A model generated the notes under the pieces. That model saw only the letters and a program-made list of their open reading frames with translations, had not been told where the DNA came from and made no database searches. The translations under genes were made by a program, and so were the position numbers. This document shows, in pieces, positions 25,807 to 34,022 of a DNA stretch of 64,000 bases (position 1 is its first letter; every line of letters begins with the position of its first letter). Source of the DNA: Thermoplasmatales archaeon (GTDB lineage: Archaea; Thermoplasmatota; Thermoplasmata; Thermoplasmatales; Thermoplasmataceae); assembly GCA_014874365.1 (NCBI GenBank), contig JACWAH010000024.1:62001-126000 (forward strand). Direction: 5' to 3'.

Positions 25807-27264
25807 ATGTTTGCAGACAAACTCAACGAAATAAGGGAAGCTCTCACTTTTGATGACGTGCTTCTGACACCGATGAGAAGCCCTGTAGACCCGGTTGAGA
25901 TTGATGTCTCCTCATTAGTTTCCAGGCACATTAGAGTCAAGACGCCAGTGGTAAGCAGTCCCATGGATACTGTCACCGAGGCCGATATGGCAATAGCCAT
26001 GGCTCGTAACGGAGGAATCGGGATAATTCACAGGAATCTCACTGCAAATGCGCAATCCCAGATGATTTCAAAGGTGAAAAGAGAAGAGTCCATCAAGATA
26101 CGGAACGTTCACACCATTGAACCTGAAACTTCAATTGCAGATGCAAGGGAGATAATGAGATCAAAAAATATTGCCGGGATGCCGGTTATTTCCAACGATA
26201 AATTAGTTGGTATTGTAACGAGAAGGGATATTGAATTTGTTGGGGAAGGTAAGAAATTTGTCAGCGAAATCATGATCAAGGATGTAATTTATGCCCGGGA
26301 TGAAATCGACATTGAAGATGCTAAGCAGGTACTTTACAAAAACAGAATTGAAAAACTCCCGCTGATAGATTCCAACGGAAGAGTGGTTGGCCTGATAACC
26401 GCAAAGGATATCATTACGCGAAAAAACTTCCCCAGCGCAAGCAGGGATGAGGAAGGGCAGCTTCTGGTCGGTGCTGCGATTGGGCCTTTTGATATTGAAA
26501 GGGCAATTACACTGGAGAAAGCGGGAGCAGATCTGATAGTTATTGATACTGCACATGCGCACAACGAGAAAGTGATGAACGCAATTAAGAAGCTTCGAAA
26601 AGCCGTTACAGTTGATTTAATAGGGGGAAACATTGCTACAAAGGAAGCAGCTGAGGATCTCATTGCTCTAGAAGTGGACGGAATACGGGTGGGAATAGGG
26701 CCTGGATCGATCTGTACAACCAGGGTCATAGCCGGGGTAGGCGTTCCCCAGATTACAGCAATTTCCGACGTGGCAGAGGTAGCCATAAAGCACGGTGTCC
26801 CTGTAATCGCTGATGGAGGTGTACGATTTTCCGGCGACATAGTGAAGGCAATTGCGGCAGGAGCAGATACTGTAATGCTTGGTTCACTGTTAGCCGGTAC
26901 AGACGAAAGCCCTGGAACAGAGATGATAATGAACGGGAGGAAATATAAGTCATACAGGGGAATGGGCTCAATGGGAGTAATGCGCACCGGAATTTCCGAC
27001 AGATATGGCAAGATTTCCAGCACCAAGTACGTTGCTGAGGGGATCGAAGGAGCGGTCCCTTACCGCGGTAAGATCGAGGATGTTCTTTTCCAGCTGGTGG
27101 GAGGTATGAAGTCCGGGATGGGATACGTGGGTGCGCCAAACATTGACACGCTCAGGAAGAAAGGCAAATTCATCAAGATAACTGCAAACGGGTTAAGAGA
27201 AAACCACCCTCATGACGTAAGGATAGTGAGCGAACCGCCGAATTACCAGATGTATCAGGTTTGA
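25807..27264 (+). CDS. guaB: IMP dehydrogenase
   Basis: GuaB oxidises IMP to XMP, the committed step to GMP. The 485 residues show the full architecture: barrel start LTFDDVLLTPMRSPVDP, two CBS domains (about 93-205), the IMP/NAD region VDLIGGNIATKEAA, and the catalytic loop GIGPGSICTTRVIAGVG with the active Cys. GADTVMLGSLLAGTDESPG and the flap YRGMGSMG follow. A TTAAATTTATG box lies near -26 of the ATG at 25807. The stop overlaps the next start by 1 nt (TGATG). Confidence 0.96.
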   Translation: MFADKLNEIREALTFDDVLLTPMRSPVDPVEIDVSSLVSRHIRVKTPVVSSPMDTVTEADMAIAMARNGGIGIIHRNLTANAQSQMISKVKREESIKIRNVHTIEPETSIADAREIMRSKNIAGMPVISNDKLVGIVTRRDIEFVGEGKKFVSEIMIKDVIYARDEIDIEDAKQVLYKNRIEKLPLIDSNGRVVGLITAKDIITRKNFPSASRDEEGQLLVGAAIGPFDIERAITLEKAGADLIVIDTAHAHNEKVMNAIKKLRKAVTVDLIGGNIATKEAAEDLIALEVDGIRVGIGPGSICTTRVIAGVGVPQITAISDVAEVAIKHGVPVIADGGVRFSGDIVKAIAAGADTVMLGSLLAGTDESPGTEMIMNGRKYKSYRGMGSMGVMRTGISDRYGKISSTKYVAEGIEGAVPYRGKIEDVLFQLVGGMKSGMGYVGAPNIDTLRKKGKFIKITANGLRENHPHDVRIVSEPPNYQMYQV

Positions 27265-28100
27265 TGAACAGGACAATACTGCTTGGGCTTTCAATCATGT
27301 CGCTGCTGTTACTGGCGGGATCTTCATCTGCCGATCTGACAGTAAACATCTCAGGAGTCCAGAATAGTGCAATTTTTGAGGTCTCATACAGCCCCGCGTT
27401 GACCTTCACTTTTATGCAGAACAACAGTTTTGCCAATTCGACTCAGGAGCAGCTTGCAAACTTATTTGCACTCAATTCAACTGTAATTCCTGTATCTTCG
27501 AATTCGCCTGTCTTTTACAACCTTAACGACAGGATAAAGGCAGTTAATAACAACCTGTATGTTACAAATCTCACTTTTTCAGAGAAATTTAATATTAGCC
27601 GGCAGGGAAAAACAGTGCAGATCCTGCCATATTTCAACTATACATATGCCCTCAGCAACATAATACAGGCCAATGCAATAACCGTGAACTGGTTGAACGT
27701 AACTCCGCTTGTATCCCTGTCGGATGAATTTGCCAACCTGCCGCAACTCATTAAATTGGGCATTAATGAGTCTTATAATTTAACGTCCCAAAGCGGTGAC
27801 CAGCAACTGGCAGGGCTGACCTATTCCTTTGACCAGGCTTTAGACGCTACCACTCTTAAATCAAGTAATCCAGAGGCGGAGACAGTTTTCAGCAACGCAA
27901 GCCTTATTGAGATTCTTAGCAGCCAAAACTTAATTTCTATTCAGATTCCTGGCCAGGTGCATGTGGAGGGAAACGAAATTCTATTTTACAGCATTCCCGG
28001 GGTTTCTTCAGCTGAAATAATATTGCTTTCCATAGGAATTACAGCAATTTCGATGATCATAATCCTGATGCTAATCAAGATGAACCTTAGTAAAAACTAG
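27264..28100 (+). CDS. Secreted, membrane-anchored protein of unknown function
   Basis: I do not recognise the family. About 278 residues with an N-terminal signal segment (MNRTILLGLSIMSLLLLAGSSSA), an external domain rich in Asn and sequons (NISG, NNSF, NSTQ, NLTF, NVTP, NESYNLTS, NASL), and one C-terminal helix (IILLSIGITAISMIIILMLI) followed by a short basic tail. The ATG overlaps the guaB stop by 1 nt, so it is probably translated after guaB, though a functional link is not obvious. The stop lies in a CTAG shared with the convergent UDG gene. Confidence 0.7.
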   Translation: MNRTILLGLSIMSLLLLAGSSSADLTVNISGVQNSAIFEVSYSPALTFTFMQNNSFANSTQEQLANLFALNSTVIPVSSNSPVFYNLNDRIKAVNNNLYVTNLTFSEKFNISRQGKTVQILPYFNYTYALSNIIQANAITVNWLNVTPLVSLSDEFANLPQLIKLGINESYNLTSQSGDQQLAGLTYSFDQALDATTLKSSNPEAETVFSNASLIEILSSQNLISIQIPGQVHVEGNEILFYSIPGVSSAEIILLSIGITAISMIIILMLIKMNLSKN

Positions 28101-28693
28101 ATTTCTACGTACTTGGGTTCAATTTCTTCTTTCGAATAGGAAGCGGGGGAAAATGCCTGTCTCAGCCCTTCCAGAAAATACACTTTCTTTTTTGGATTCC
28201 TCAGTATCGCAGCAGGGTGAAATTGTGGATGGATAAGGAAATCCCCTAATTTTATGACCTTCCCGCTGACCTCTGAGATCTTTGGGAACTTCTTTCCGAA
28301 TACATACCCCAATGCCCTTAGTGCCACATTTCCCATTGGGATTATGACAGATGGAGAAATAGTCTCTATCTCTTCCTTTAGGTAGTTTGAGCAGGTCTTG
28401 ATTTCCTTGGTGGAAGGGGTTTTATTCATCCCGGGACGACATCTTACCGCGTTGGTTATAAAGAGCGTCGCTCTATTCACTCCCAGAACTGTAAATACGC
28501 TATCGAGAAGTTTTCCACTTCTTCCGATGAAGGGCAACCCCTTTTCATCTTCCAGGTAGCCAGGTGCCTCTCCAATTATCATGTATCTGGCTTTTTCAGG
28601 CCCAGCTCCGCAAACTGCGTTCTTCCTGAACAGGTGCAAATCGCATTTCTTGCAAACGGAAACTGCATTTGATATTTCCTCGATCGAGGCCAT
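28097..28693 (-). CDS. Uracil-DNA glycosylase, family 4 (4Fe-4S)
   Basis: This enzyme excises uracil from DNA formed by cytosine deamination. About 198 aa with the family-4 hallmarks: CKKCDLH (first cluster cysteines), MIIGEAPGYLEDEKGLPFIG with the catalytic GEAPG, FITNAVRCRPGMNKTPS with further cluster Cys, and IHPQFHPAAILRNP, motif B. The ATG at 28693 has a TTTATAC box about 26 bp upstream, so I prefer it over the TTG at 28711. It is convergent with the upstream gene and shares a CTAG stop palindrome. Confidence 0.94.
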   Translation of the reverse strand: MASIEEISNAVSVCKKCDLHLFRKNAVCGAGPEKARYMIIGEAPGYLEDEKGLPFIGRSGKLLDSVFTVLGVNRATLFITNAVRCRPGMNKTPSTKEIKTCSNYLKEEIETISPSVIIPMGNVALRALGYVFGKKFPKISEVSGKVIKLGDFLIHPQFHPAAILRNPKKKVYFLEGLRQAFSPASYSKEEIEPKYVEI

Positions 28694-28746
28694 TGGTAAA
28701 ACTTCGATCAATAAGAAGTATAAAGCATTGATCGCACGATATTAAT

Positions 28747-29601
28747 TTATTTCCTGGAACTCAGGTAGATTCCAATTGAAATGATACCAAATCCTATATA
28801 AGACAGGACGGACAACCTTTCTGAGAGTATTATTGCGCTGAATAAGATCGAAATTGCTGGAACTGCAAAAAAGTATGATGATATGGAGGAGATGTTGTAA
28901 TTCCTGAACAGGTGCAGGTAAATGAAATAGGCAATTCCTGTTCCCAGAATACCAATGTACGCAGTTACCCCAAGAAACTGGAGTCCCACAGGTTTAATGG
29001 AGTTGTATTCAAAAACCGTTGAGAATAGCAGGATTACAGGCAACGCATACACATACTGGAAAACATTGACTGTGGCGACATTAATTGACCTCGTGTATTT
29101 TTTAAATATAATTGTTCCAGCTGCCCATGAAACAGCAGATCCTATTAAGAGTATGATTCCGTCCGAGTAGCCTGCGGTGAAATTAGAATCGGATATGACA
29201 AATAATCCGAAAAATCCAAATAGCAACCCGATCAGAGCTACAGGCTTAGCCCTGTCTCTCAGAAATATTGCCGATCCAAGCACATTGAAGAGCGGATAGG
29301 AATAGACCAGAACCGAAGATAGAGAAGCGCTAACGCTTTCCTCACCGACGAACCAGAGTCCCATGAAAAGCGAAATGTTGAAAACGGAAATCGCCAGCAG
29401 TATCAGATTCTCCTTGAGAGTCTTGGGCAAGGTAAGGTGTTTCCGGAAGACAATCAGTGCCCCTGCCAGGGCATAGAGTATCCTGAAGACGAGTACGAAC
29501 AGAGGAGGTTCGTAATAAAAGGCAATCTTGAGCATCGGGTAATTCAACCCCCAGAAAGCAGCCATTGCAAAGAACGCCGCTATGTCCGCTCTTTTATTCA
29601 A
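28747..29601 (-). CDS. EamA/DMT-superfamily transporter
   Basis: A 284-aa membrane protein of ten predicted helices arranged as two EamA repeats (about 1-135 and 145-284). The sequence AAFWGLNYPMLKIAF at the start and AVSWAAGTIIFKKY in the second repeat are typical. Members export amino acids, nucleotides or metabolites, or are uncharacterised. The start is a TTG at 29601 with a TTTTTATATATGG box about 26 bp upstream, so the message is probably leaderless. It stands alone, next to a SufR-like regulator gene on the same strand. Confidence 0.9.
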   Translation of the reverse strand: MNKRADIAAFFAMAAFWGLNYPMLKIAFYYEPPLFVLVFRILYALAGALIVFRKHLTLPKTLKENLILLAISVFNISLFMGLWFVGEESVSASLSSVLVYSYPLFNVLGSAIFLRDRAKPVALIGLLFGFFGLFVISDSNFTAGYSDGIILLIGSAVSWAAGTIIFKKYTRSINVATVNVFQYVYALPVILLFSTVFEYNSIKPVGLQFLGVTAYIGILGTGIAYFIYLHLFRNYNISSISSYFFAVPAISILFSAIILSERLSVLSYIGFGIISIGIYLSSRK

Positions 29602-29651
29602 CGAAAACGAATCTCATCCATATATAAAAACAGGGGAGGGTGAAGGTAACA

Positions 29652-30281
29652 TTATCTCATGGTGTCACTTTTCCTGATGAGAAATCTGCATATTCCCGAA
29701 CCATCGACCTGGCGATGAGAAGATTCCACATCCATTTCCAGGACGTTGGAAAACAGGTTTTCTTCCAGCGAACAGGCAACCGGATACTTTGCCGCAATTT
29801 TGAAAATTGGGCAATTTCTTTCCAGCAATTCATACTTGGTCTGACTTAGTTTGTGAAGTTCCGGCATATAGTCCTCCTTTTCCCTCAGGTTAAGCAGTTT
29901 TTTTATCTTCCCGTCACCATCAACAGGGAAGAGTTCAGTCTCGTACCTCATTCTGTAAGACTCATACCTTTTCCTTAGAAAATCCTCAACAAGTTCTTCG
30001 TTGCCAGAATTCTTCAGGTGGTCAAGCAGCGCATTTAGCATTATTCCATCTGAAGTTTGCAGGTCAGCCTTAGCTGCATCTGTATAAGAGAACGCATAAT
30101 ACGGCCTCCCGACTTTAGTCTTGACTGCCCTTCTCTCAACCAGCCCCCTCTCTTCGAGCCTCCTGAGGTGTTTTAGAACAGCCATCTTTGAAATATCAAG
30201 TTCCTGGGAAAGTTGTTCCAGACTTGCCTTGCCGCTTGACTTAAGGTACATTATGATCCTGGTTTGAGTTGGATATTCCAT
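29652..30281 (-). CDS. SufR-like iron-sulfur transcription regulator
   Basis: A 209-aa winged-helix protein: an ArsR/DeoR-like HTH (about 5-65; LEQLSQELDISKMAVLKHLRRLEERGLVE split by recognition helix SKMAVLKHL, then wing KTKVGRPYYAF). Its C-terminal domain carries the Cys pattern of SufR regulators: NCPIFKIAAKYPVACSLE and later GSGICRFLI, expected to hold an Fe-S cluster. SufR proteins sense Fe-S or redox status. The ATG at 30281 is chosen because the extension to 30314 overlaps the promoter. A palindrome at 30320-30338 lies upstream, between this gene and the divergent SDR-QueA-like pair. No suf genes are adjacent. Confidence 0.82.
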   Translation of the reverse strand: MEYPTQTRIIMYLKSSGKASLEQLSQELDISKMAVLKHLRRLEERGLVERRAVKTKVGRPYYAFSYTDAAKADLQTSDGIMLNALLDHLKNSGNEELVEDFLRKRYESYRMRYETELFPVDGDGKIKKLLNLREKEDYMPELHKLSQTKYELLERNCPIFKIAAKYPVACSLEENLFSNVLEMDVESSHRQVDGSGICRFLIRKSDTMR

Positions 30282-30319
30282 ACATACACAAACGATTAAA
30301 GGTATATAACTCATTAATA

Positions 30320-30338
30320 GTTTATAAAGTTTGTAAAC
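30320..30338. promoter_or_regulatory. Palindromic site in a divergent promoter region
   Basis: GTTTATAAAGTTTGTAAAC is an inverted repeat with GTTTA/TAAAC arms and a 9-nt centre. It lies in the 95-bp space between the SufR-like gene and the SDR gene and overlaps a TATA-like TTTATAAA. Its position makes it a candidate autoregulatory operator; binding is inferred only. Confidence 0.5.
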
Positions 30339-30375
30339 GACAAAGTCTCTAAACTATTTTTTGGTCTCCATTATT

Positions 30376-31017
30376 ATGACAAAAAACGCAATAGTTAGTG
30401 GCGGGTCCAGGGGTCTTGGTGAGGCGCTGGTATCCAGGATGATTTCAGGCGGCTGGAACGTGCTCACATTTTCAAGAAACATGACAGATACTAAAGAAAA
30501 TTACGATGATTGCGAGCTCATCAAAATGAAGTGCGACCTCAGGCTTGACAGGGACGTTGAGTTAGTGGTAGACAGGGCAGCGACAGAATTCGGGAATGTT
30601 GATTTACTGGTATTGAACGCAGGAACTATAACTGTGACCGAAAACCTGATCACCAGCAGCATAATCGATCTCAGAAGAGTATTCGAAACAAATGTCTTTG
30701 CAAATTTCCTCTTGGCGAAGACGTTCCGGGAACGCAATCCAAACGGCATGGTTGTGCACGTGACTTCCGATGCAGCGAAAAGCAATTACCCTGGATGGGG
30801 GATATATGGCGCTTCAAAAGCTGCAATGGACTACCTGATCAAGACACTGGCAGCAGAGAATGGAGGCAAAGGAGCTTTTTCCCTTGATCCTGGTGATATG
30901 GATACGGAGATGCACAGGATGGCTGAACCCAAATCAGACACATCGATCCTTCAAAAACCGCGGGATGCAGCGGATAAATTCTACCTAAAACTCCTTGGCC
31001 TGTTTAAGGGTGATTGA
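30376..31017 (+). CDS. Short-chain dehydrogenase/reductase
   Basis: A classical SDR of 213 aa: NAIVSGGSRGLGEAL (TGxxxGxG-type NAD(P) site), LLVLNAGTITVTENL (NAG), Ser in HVTSDAAKSN, and YGASKAAMDYL with the catalytic Tyr-x3-Lys. The end SLDPGDMDTEMHR matches the PG motif. The ATG at 30376 gives the natural N-terminus; the frame is open from 30361. It is divergent from the SufR-like regulator and 1 nt ahead of the QueA-like gene, so the two are probably co-transcribed. The substrate is unknown. Confidence 0.92.
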   Translation: MTKNAIVSGGSRGLGEALVSRMISGGWNVLTFSRNMTDTKENYDDCELIKMKCDLRLDRDVELVVDRAATEFGNVDLLVLNAGTITVTENLITSSIIDLRRVFETNVFANFLLAKTFRERNPNGMVVHVTSDAAKSNYPGWGIYGASKAAMDYLIKTLAAENGGKGAFSLDPGDMDTEMHRMAEPKSDTSILQKPRDAADKFYLKLLGLFKGD

Positions 31018-31018
31018 A

Positions 31019-32035
31019 GTGAATGCAATCTCTAATTTCATCATGCCCTACAACGGCGCAGGATTTCCATCGGAATACAGGAATGTTCTCAGATCCGATG
31101 TCAGGCTTTTGAGCATCAACCCCGGGCTTGGCACGTATGACATGGGAAAATTCACTGATATGATCAATCTGGTTGGCGATAATGATCTATTGGTGTTCAA
31201 CGACAGCCAGATGGTTAGATCAAGCTTCCTTGGATTCATAAAAGAGAGCAGGAAAGTTGCGAGAATCAACCTGGGATATTCCAGGAGCGGGCTGATTGGA
31301 GAAATTAGGACGCCGGATGCTGGCGTTTCCCCTGGCACTAGGATTCACATGATAGATGGTTCAACCATTGAACTCTCAAAGAGGGTAGCCGCCTTTCCAA
31401 GGTTCTGGCAGATCGCACCATCTCCAGATTTCGATCTGAATCTACTCCGGCAATCAGGTGATTACATAACTTATCAACATATGCCAGTTAAGTTTGGCGA
31501 CGAGATTTATGCAAACGTGTTTGCCACAAAACCAGGATCGGTTGAATATCCATCGGCTTCCAGGCCTTTCACTGAGGAAATTATCAACAAACTGAAAAAG
31601 AAACGAGTTGAATTTGACACTATAACTCTGAAGTGTAACCTTGCATCCCTGGATGCATCAGAGTTTTCTCAATCTAATTCACTCCTCGACGAGTATTATC
31701 AAATTAGCGAGAGAACCGCAGATCACCTTAACATCTCAATGGACTCAGGAAAAAGGATTATTGCAGTGGGAACCAGCGTGGTCAGGGCTCTCGAAACATC
31801 ACACTACAATTCAGTCTTCAGGGCTGGTAAAGGTTACACTAACCTGTTCATCCGGCCAGATACAATGGAACACCTGGATGGCATTATTACCGGAATGCAT
31901 GATCCAACAACTTCACACCTGCTTATGTTAGGGGCGTTTGCAGACATACCATTGATTAGATCGGCATACATGACCGCAGCTGAATACGGATTTGCATGGC
32001 ATGAGTTTGGGGACTCATGCATAATCCTTTCATAG
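31019..32035 (+). CDS. QueA-like protein (tRNA ribosyltransferase-isomerase family), divergent
   Basis: The overall sequence follows QueA, which transfers ribose from SAM to preQ1 in tRNA. Matching segments are GDNDLLVFNDSQMVRSSFLG, FATKPGSVEYPSASRPFTEE, GKRIIAVGTSVVRALET, YTNLFIRPD, GIITGMHDPTTSHLLMLGAFA and AAEYGFAWHEFGDSCII. Several QueA-conserved spots differ: the usual TAGLHFT reads SASRPFT, and the NFHLP-like motif reads GMHDP. I chose the GTG at 31019 with GGTGA 5-9 nt upstream; an ATG at 30995 lies inside the SDR gene. Archaea normally make archaeosine without QueA, so the reaction may differ. queE lies at 1403. Confidence 0.75.
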   Translation: MNAISNFIMPYNGAGFPSEYRNVLRSDVRLLSINPGLGTYDMGKFTDMINLVGDNDLLVFNDSQMVRSSFLGFIKESRKVARINLGYSRSGLIGEIRTPDAGVSPGTRIHMIDGSTIELSKRVAAFPRFWQIAPSPDFDLNLLRQSGDYITYQHMPVKFGDEIYANVFATKPGSVEYPSASRPFTEEIINKLKKKRVEFDTITLKCNLASLDASEFSQSNSLLDEYYQISERTADHLNISMDSGKRIIAVGTSVVRALETSHYNSVFRAGKGYTNLFIRPDTMEHLDGIITGMHDPTTSHLLMLGAFADIPLIRSAYMTAAEYGFAWHEFGDSCIILS

Positions 32036-32067
32036 AAATTCACTGAACAGCTTAAACTGAAATATAG

Positions 32068-32484
32068 CTACCCTACTGCCAATTCGGTCAAACCGCTTTT
32101 CTTGTTTAATTCCCTCTTAAGCTTAATCGAATTGAAAACTCTAATCTGCATTTCAACCAGTGGATCCGCTGTGGCGGAAAACAGGTGGCCGCCTATCACT
32201 GTGTGATTTCTTCTGGCAATTGCAACATGGATGTGGAGCCTTGGGTCGTTCTGTGCAATGGAACCATGGAAAGACAGTAATTCCGCGTTTTCCTTGACAG
32301 TTAGTTTCTCGTATTCTTTTCCATTGAAATATCCGATCTCAAAATCCTTCAACATTCCTATGCCCAGTTCGATTGAACCAGAAATTATGTTCTTCTCGCT
32401 GCAAATTTCGAGGATGGATTGAAGAACCATTTCTCCCGACTCAAGTTTTACAAAGAGTGTTTGCCCTTCCGCACTTACCTGCAT
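32068..32484 (-). CDS. PPC/DUF296-domain protein
   Basis: A stand-alone PPC (DUF296) domain of about 138 aa. Family marks are the G-x-E-G-x-G-type SIELGIGMLKDFEIGYF and the metal-binding LHIHVAIARRNHTVIGGHL with three His residues. In plants the domain accompanies AT-hooks, while archaeal and bacterial copies are single-domain trimers of unknown role, presumed DNA- or nucleotide-related. I prefer the ATG at 32484; the frame is open to 32517. It is convergent with the QueA-like gene (33 bp apart). Confidence 0.85.
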   Translation of the reverse strand: MQVSAEGQTLFVKLESGEMVLQSILEICSEKNIISGSIELGIGMLKDFEIGYFNGKEYEKLTVKENAELLSFHGSIAQNDPRLHIHVAIARRNHTVIGGHLFSATADPLVEMQIRVFNSIKLKRELNKKSGLTELAVG

Positions 32485-32586
32485 ATCTACAGGATCGCAA
32501 TCCTGTATAAAGCACATATCGCACTCATTCTGCTGGTTTGTTTCTGACCTTTGAAAGCTGAAATAAACCGCTGTAACGTAAGAAGG

Positions 32587-33024
32587 TCAAAATATGTCAT
32601 TGTATCCGAGTAGCTTCGAGCATAGTGATTTCAGTGCATTCGTTCGGATATCATTCCATCCCTTCGAAACCACATTGATTGCACGTTGTGTCTCGTCAAG
32701 ATCTGTTTCAAACCTGGAAATTGCAGTATGGAGATCTAATCCCGCGGGATCAGAAATATACTTCCGCCCTCTTTTCGCACTGTAAAAAACGTACTTTGCC
32801 TCATCATTCGTCCTAAGGTATATCCTCTCAGAATCAATGGAGACAACGATGTATTCATCCTGTCGGAACATAATGACTTCCAACCCAACAGGAATCTCCC
32901 TTTTTTCACCGCTTGCCAGGGGAAGATAATCTTCCGGGAAAGAGCCCAAATTTGAGTTTTTAGCAATTTCAGAGGCCAGTTCTTCCACATTGTCGCTTAC
33001 ATTACCCAAGTATGTTTTCCTCAA
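32587..33024 (-). CDS. Hypothetical protein
   Basis: I do not recognise this 145-aa protein. It is soluble and acidic, with a beta-rich middle (GLEVIMFRQDEYIVVSIDSERIYLRT, AKYVFYSAKRGRKYI split here by charged turns) and helical ends (ELASEIAKNSN; ALKSLCSKLLGYNDIF). No Cys pairs, nucleotide motif or membrane segment is seen. Composition and codon pattern look genuine. It is followed on its left by the PPC-domain gene after about 100 bp, so co-transcription is possible. Confidence 0.6.
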   Translation of the reverse strand: MRKTYLGNVSDNVEELASEIAKNSNLGSFPEDYLPLASGEKREIPVGLEVIMFRQDEYIVVSIDSERIYLRTNDEAKYVFYSAKRGRKYISDPAGLDLHTAISRFETDLDETQRAINVVSKGWNDIRTNALKSLCSKLLGYNDIF

Positions 33025-33513
33025 ATTGGCAAAAAGCGAGCCACTATGAAGTTTTTTCGGAAATTTGTAGTGAGATTTCCAAAACCCGATAAAATCATCA
33101 GTCCATTAATGTGCCATCCAGTTTTGACGTCCCGTGTACGACCCTGCGGAGCATAAAGTAACTGATAAGCGAAGGATTGTAGATTTCCTGCGAGATCATG
33201 GATTCGGGACTCTGTTCAGTGAGCAGTAAGGCAATCTTAGTGCTGCAAGCATTCCATTCATAGAGAATGACGATGCCACGATTCTCAGGTGACTCATTGC
33301 GAAATCTAATGGAAACTAAGCCAGAATCAGGCAGGTGAAATGAGGATCAATGCTGACAGGAAATCGAAGGAATTTGAAACTTAAAAGGAAGATTCCGTAT
33401 CCAGGCTCATGGACAATTTAAAATCAAGTTTAAAGCCTGAGCAGGGAGGCGGTGCGAAACCAGATTTAGTTATAGTAAGCTAATATTTACGTAATCATAG
33501 CTAATCTCGGGGG
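33025..33513. other. Gene-free stretch upstream of the MarR operon
   Basis: About 490 bp between divergent genes with no convincing reading frame on either strand. The rightmost 50 bp hold the inverted repeat and AT-rich promoter of the MarR gene. The rest may be non-coding or an eroded gene that I cannot identify. Confidence 0.5.
33466..33504. promoter_or_regulatory. Imperfect inverted repeat at the MarR promoter
   Basis: TTAGTTAT at 33466-33473 faces ATAGCTAA at 33497-33504 (seven of eight positions paired), with further partial symmetry around an AATATT-containing centre. The site covers the AT-rich box expected at -26 of the ATG at 33514. MarR proteins commonly repress their own operon from such sites, so this is a candidate operator. 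Confidence 0.5.
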
Positions 33514-34005
33514 ATGAATTCCAGCGGCCCAAATATGACTGCACATGTATCTAATGAGGAGGAAATGCCCATTTTCTCCCTGAAAGATAGTCTTAAGAAG
33601 TTAGCGCATGAATGGATGGCATTCAACGTAAAAGCGCTAAGAAAAGAAGGGCTGAAAATGGCGCAATTTAACCTCTTGAAGTTTCTTTATCCTGAAAAGC
33701 TTGGGGATCTTTCAACAATTGCGGAAATCATGGACATAAGCAGGCCATCTGTATCAGGTAAAATTAATACTCTTGAGAAAGAAGGTTTTGTAACGAGAAA
33801 AAGAGATCATGTAGACAGAAGGAAAGTTTCAATTATCCCCACCGGGAAATCCACCGACTTGATCAACAGGGCGGAAAATGCCTGGAAATTCGCAATAGAC
33901 AAACTTTTTATGGCTGTACCGGAATATAACATCGATATCCTTCACGGAACAATCCTTGACCCTGTAAAAGAGCTAAGGGTGAAAACTGAAAGAATGGAAG
34001 TTTAG
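33514..34005 (+). CDS. MarR-family regulator
   Basis: A 163-aa winged-helix regulator. The HTH is at about 60-95 (LGDLSTIAEIMDISRPSVSGKI) and the wing is RKRDHVDRRKVSIIPT, with the DRR motif characteristic of MarR. Helical ends form the dimer. The ATG at 33514 is 10 bp after the inverted repeat. It is 17 nt ahead of a drug-exporter-type MFS gene, the usual MarR arrangement in which ligand binding releases repression of efflux. A second in-frame ATG (MTAHVSN) is an alternative start. Confidence 0.93.
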   Translation: MNSSGPNMTAHVSNEEEMPIFSLKDSLKKLAHEWMAFNVKALRKEGLKMAQFNLLKFLYPEKLGDLSTIAEIMDISRPSVSGKINTLEKEGFVTRKRDHVDRRKVSIIPTGKSTDLINRAENAWKFAIDKLFMAVPEYNIDILHGTILDPVKELRVKTERMEV

Positions 34006-34022
34006 ATAATAGAGGAAAGAAG

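Noticed and set aside
26334-27139. Long minus-strand frames opposite guaB
   Set aside because: Pro/Ser-rich composition typical of antisense shadows; guaB is unambiguous.
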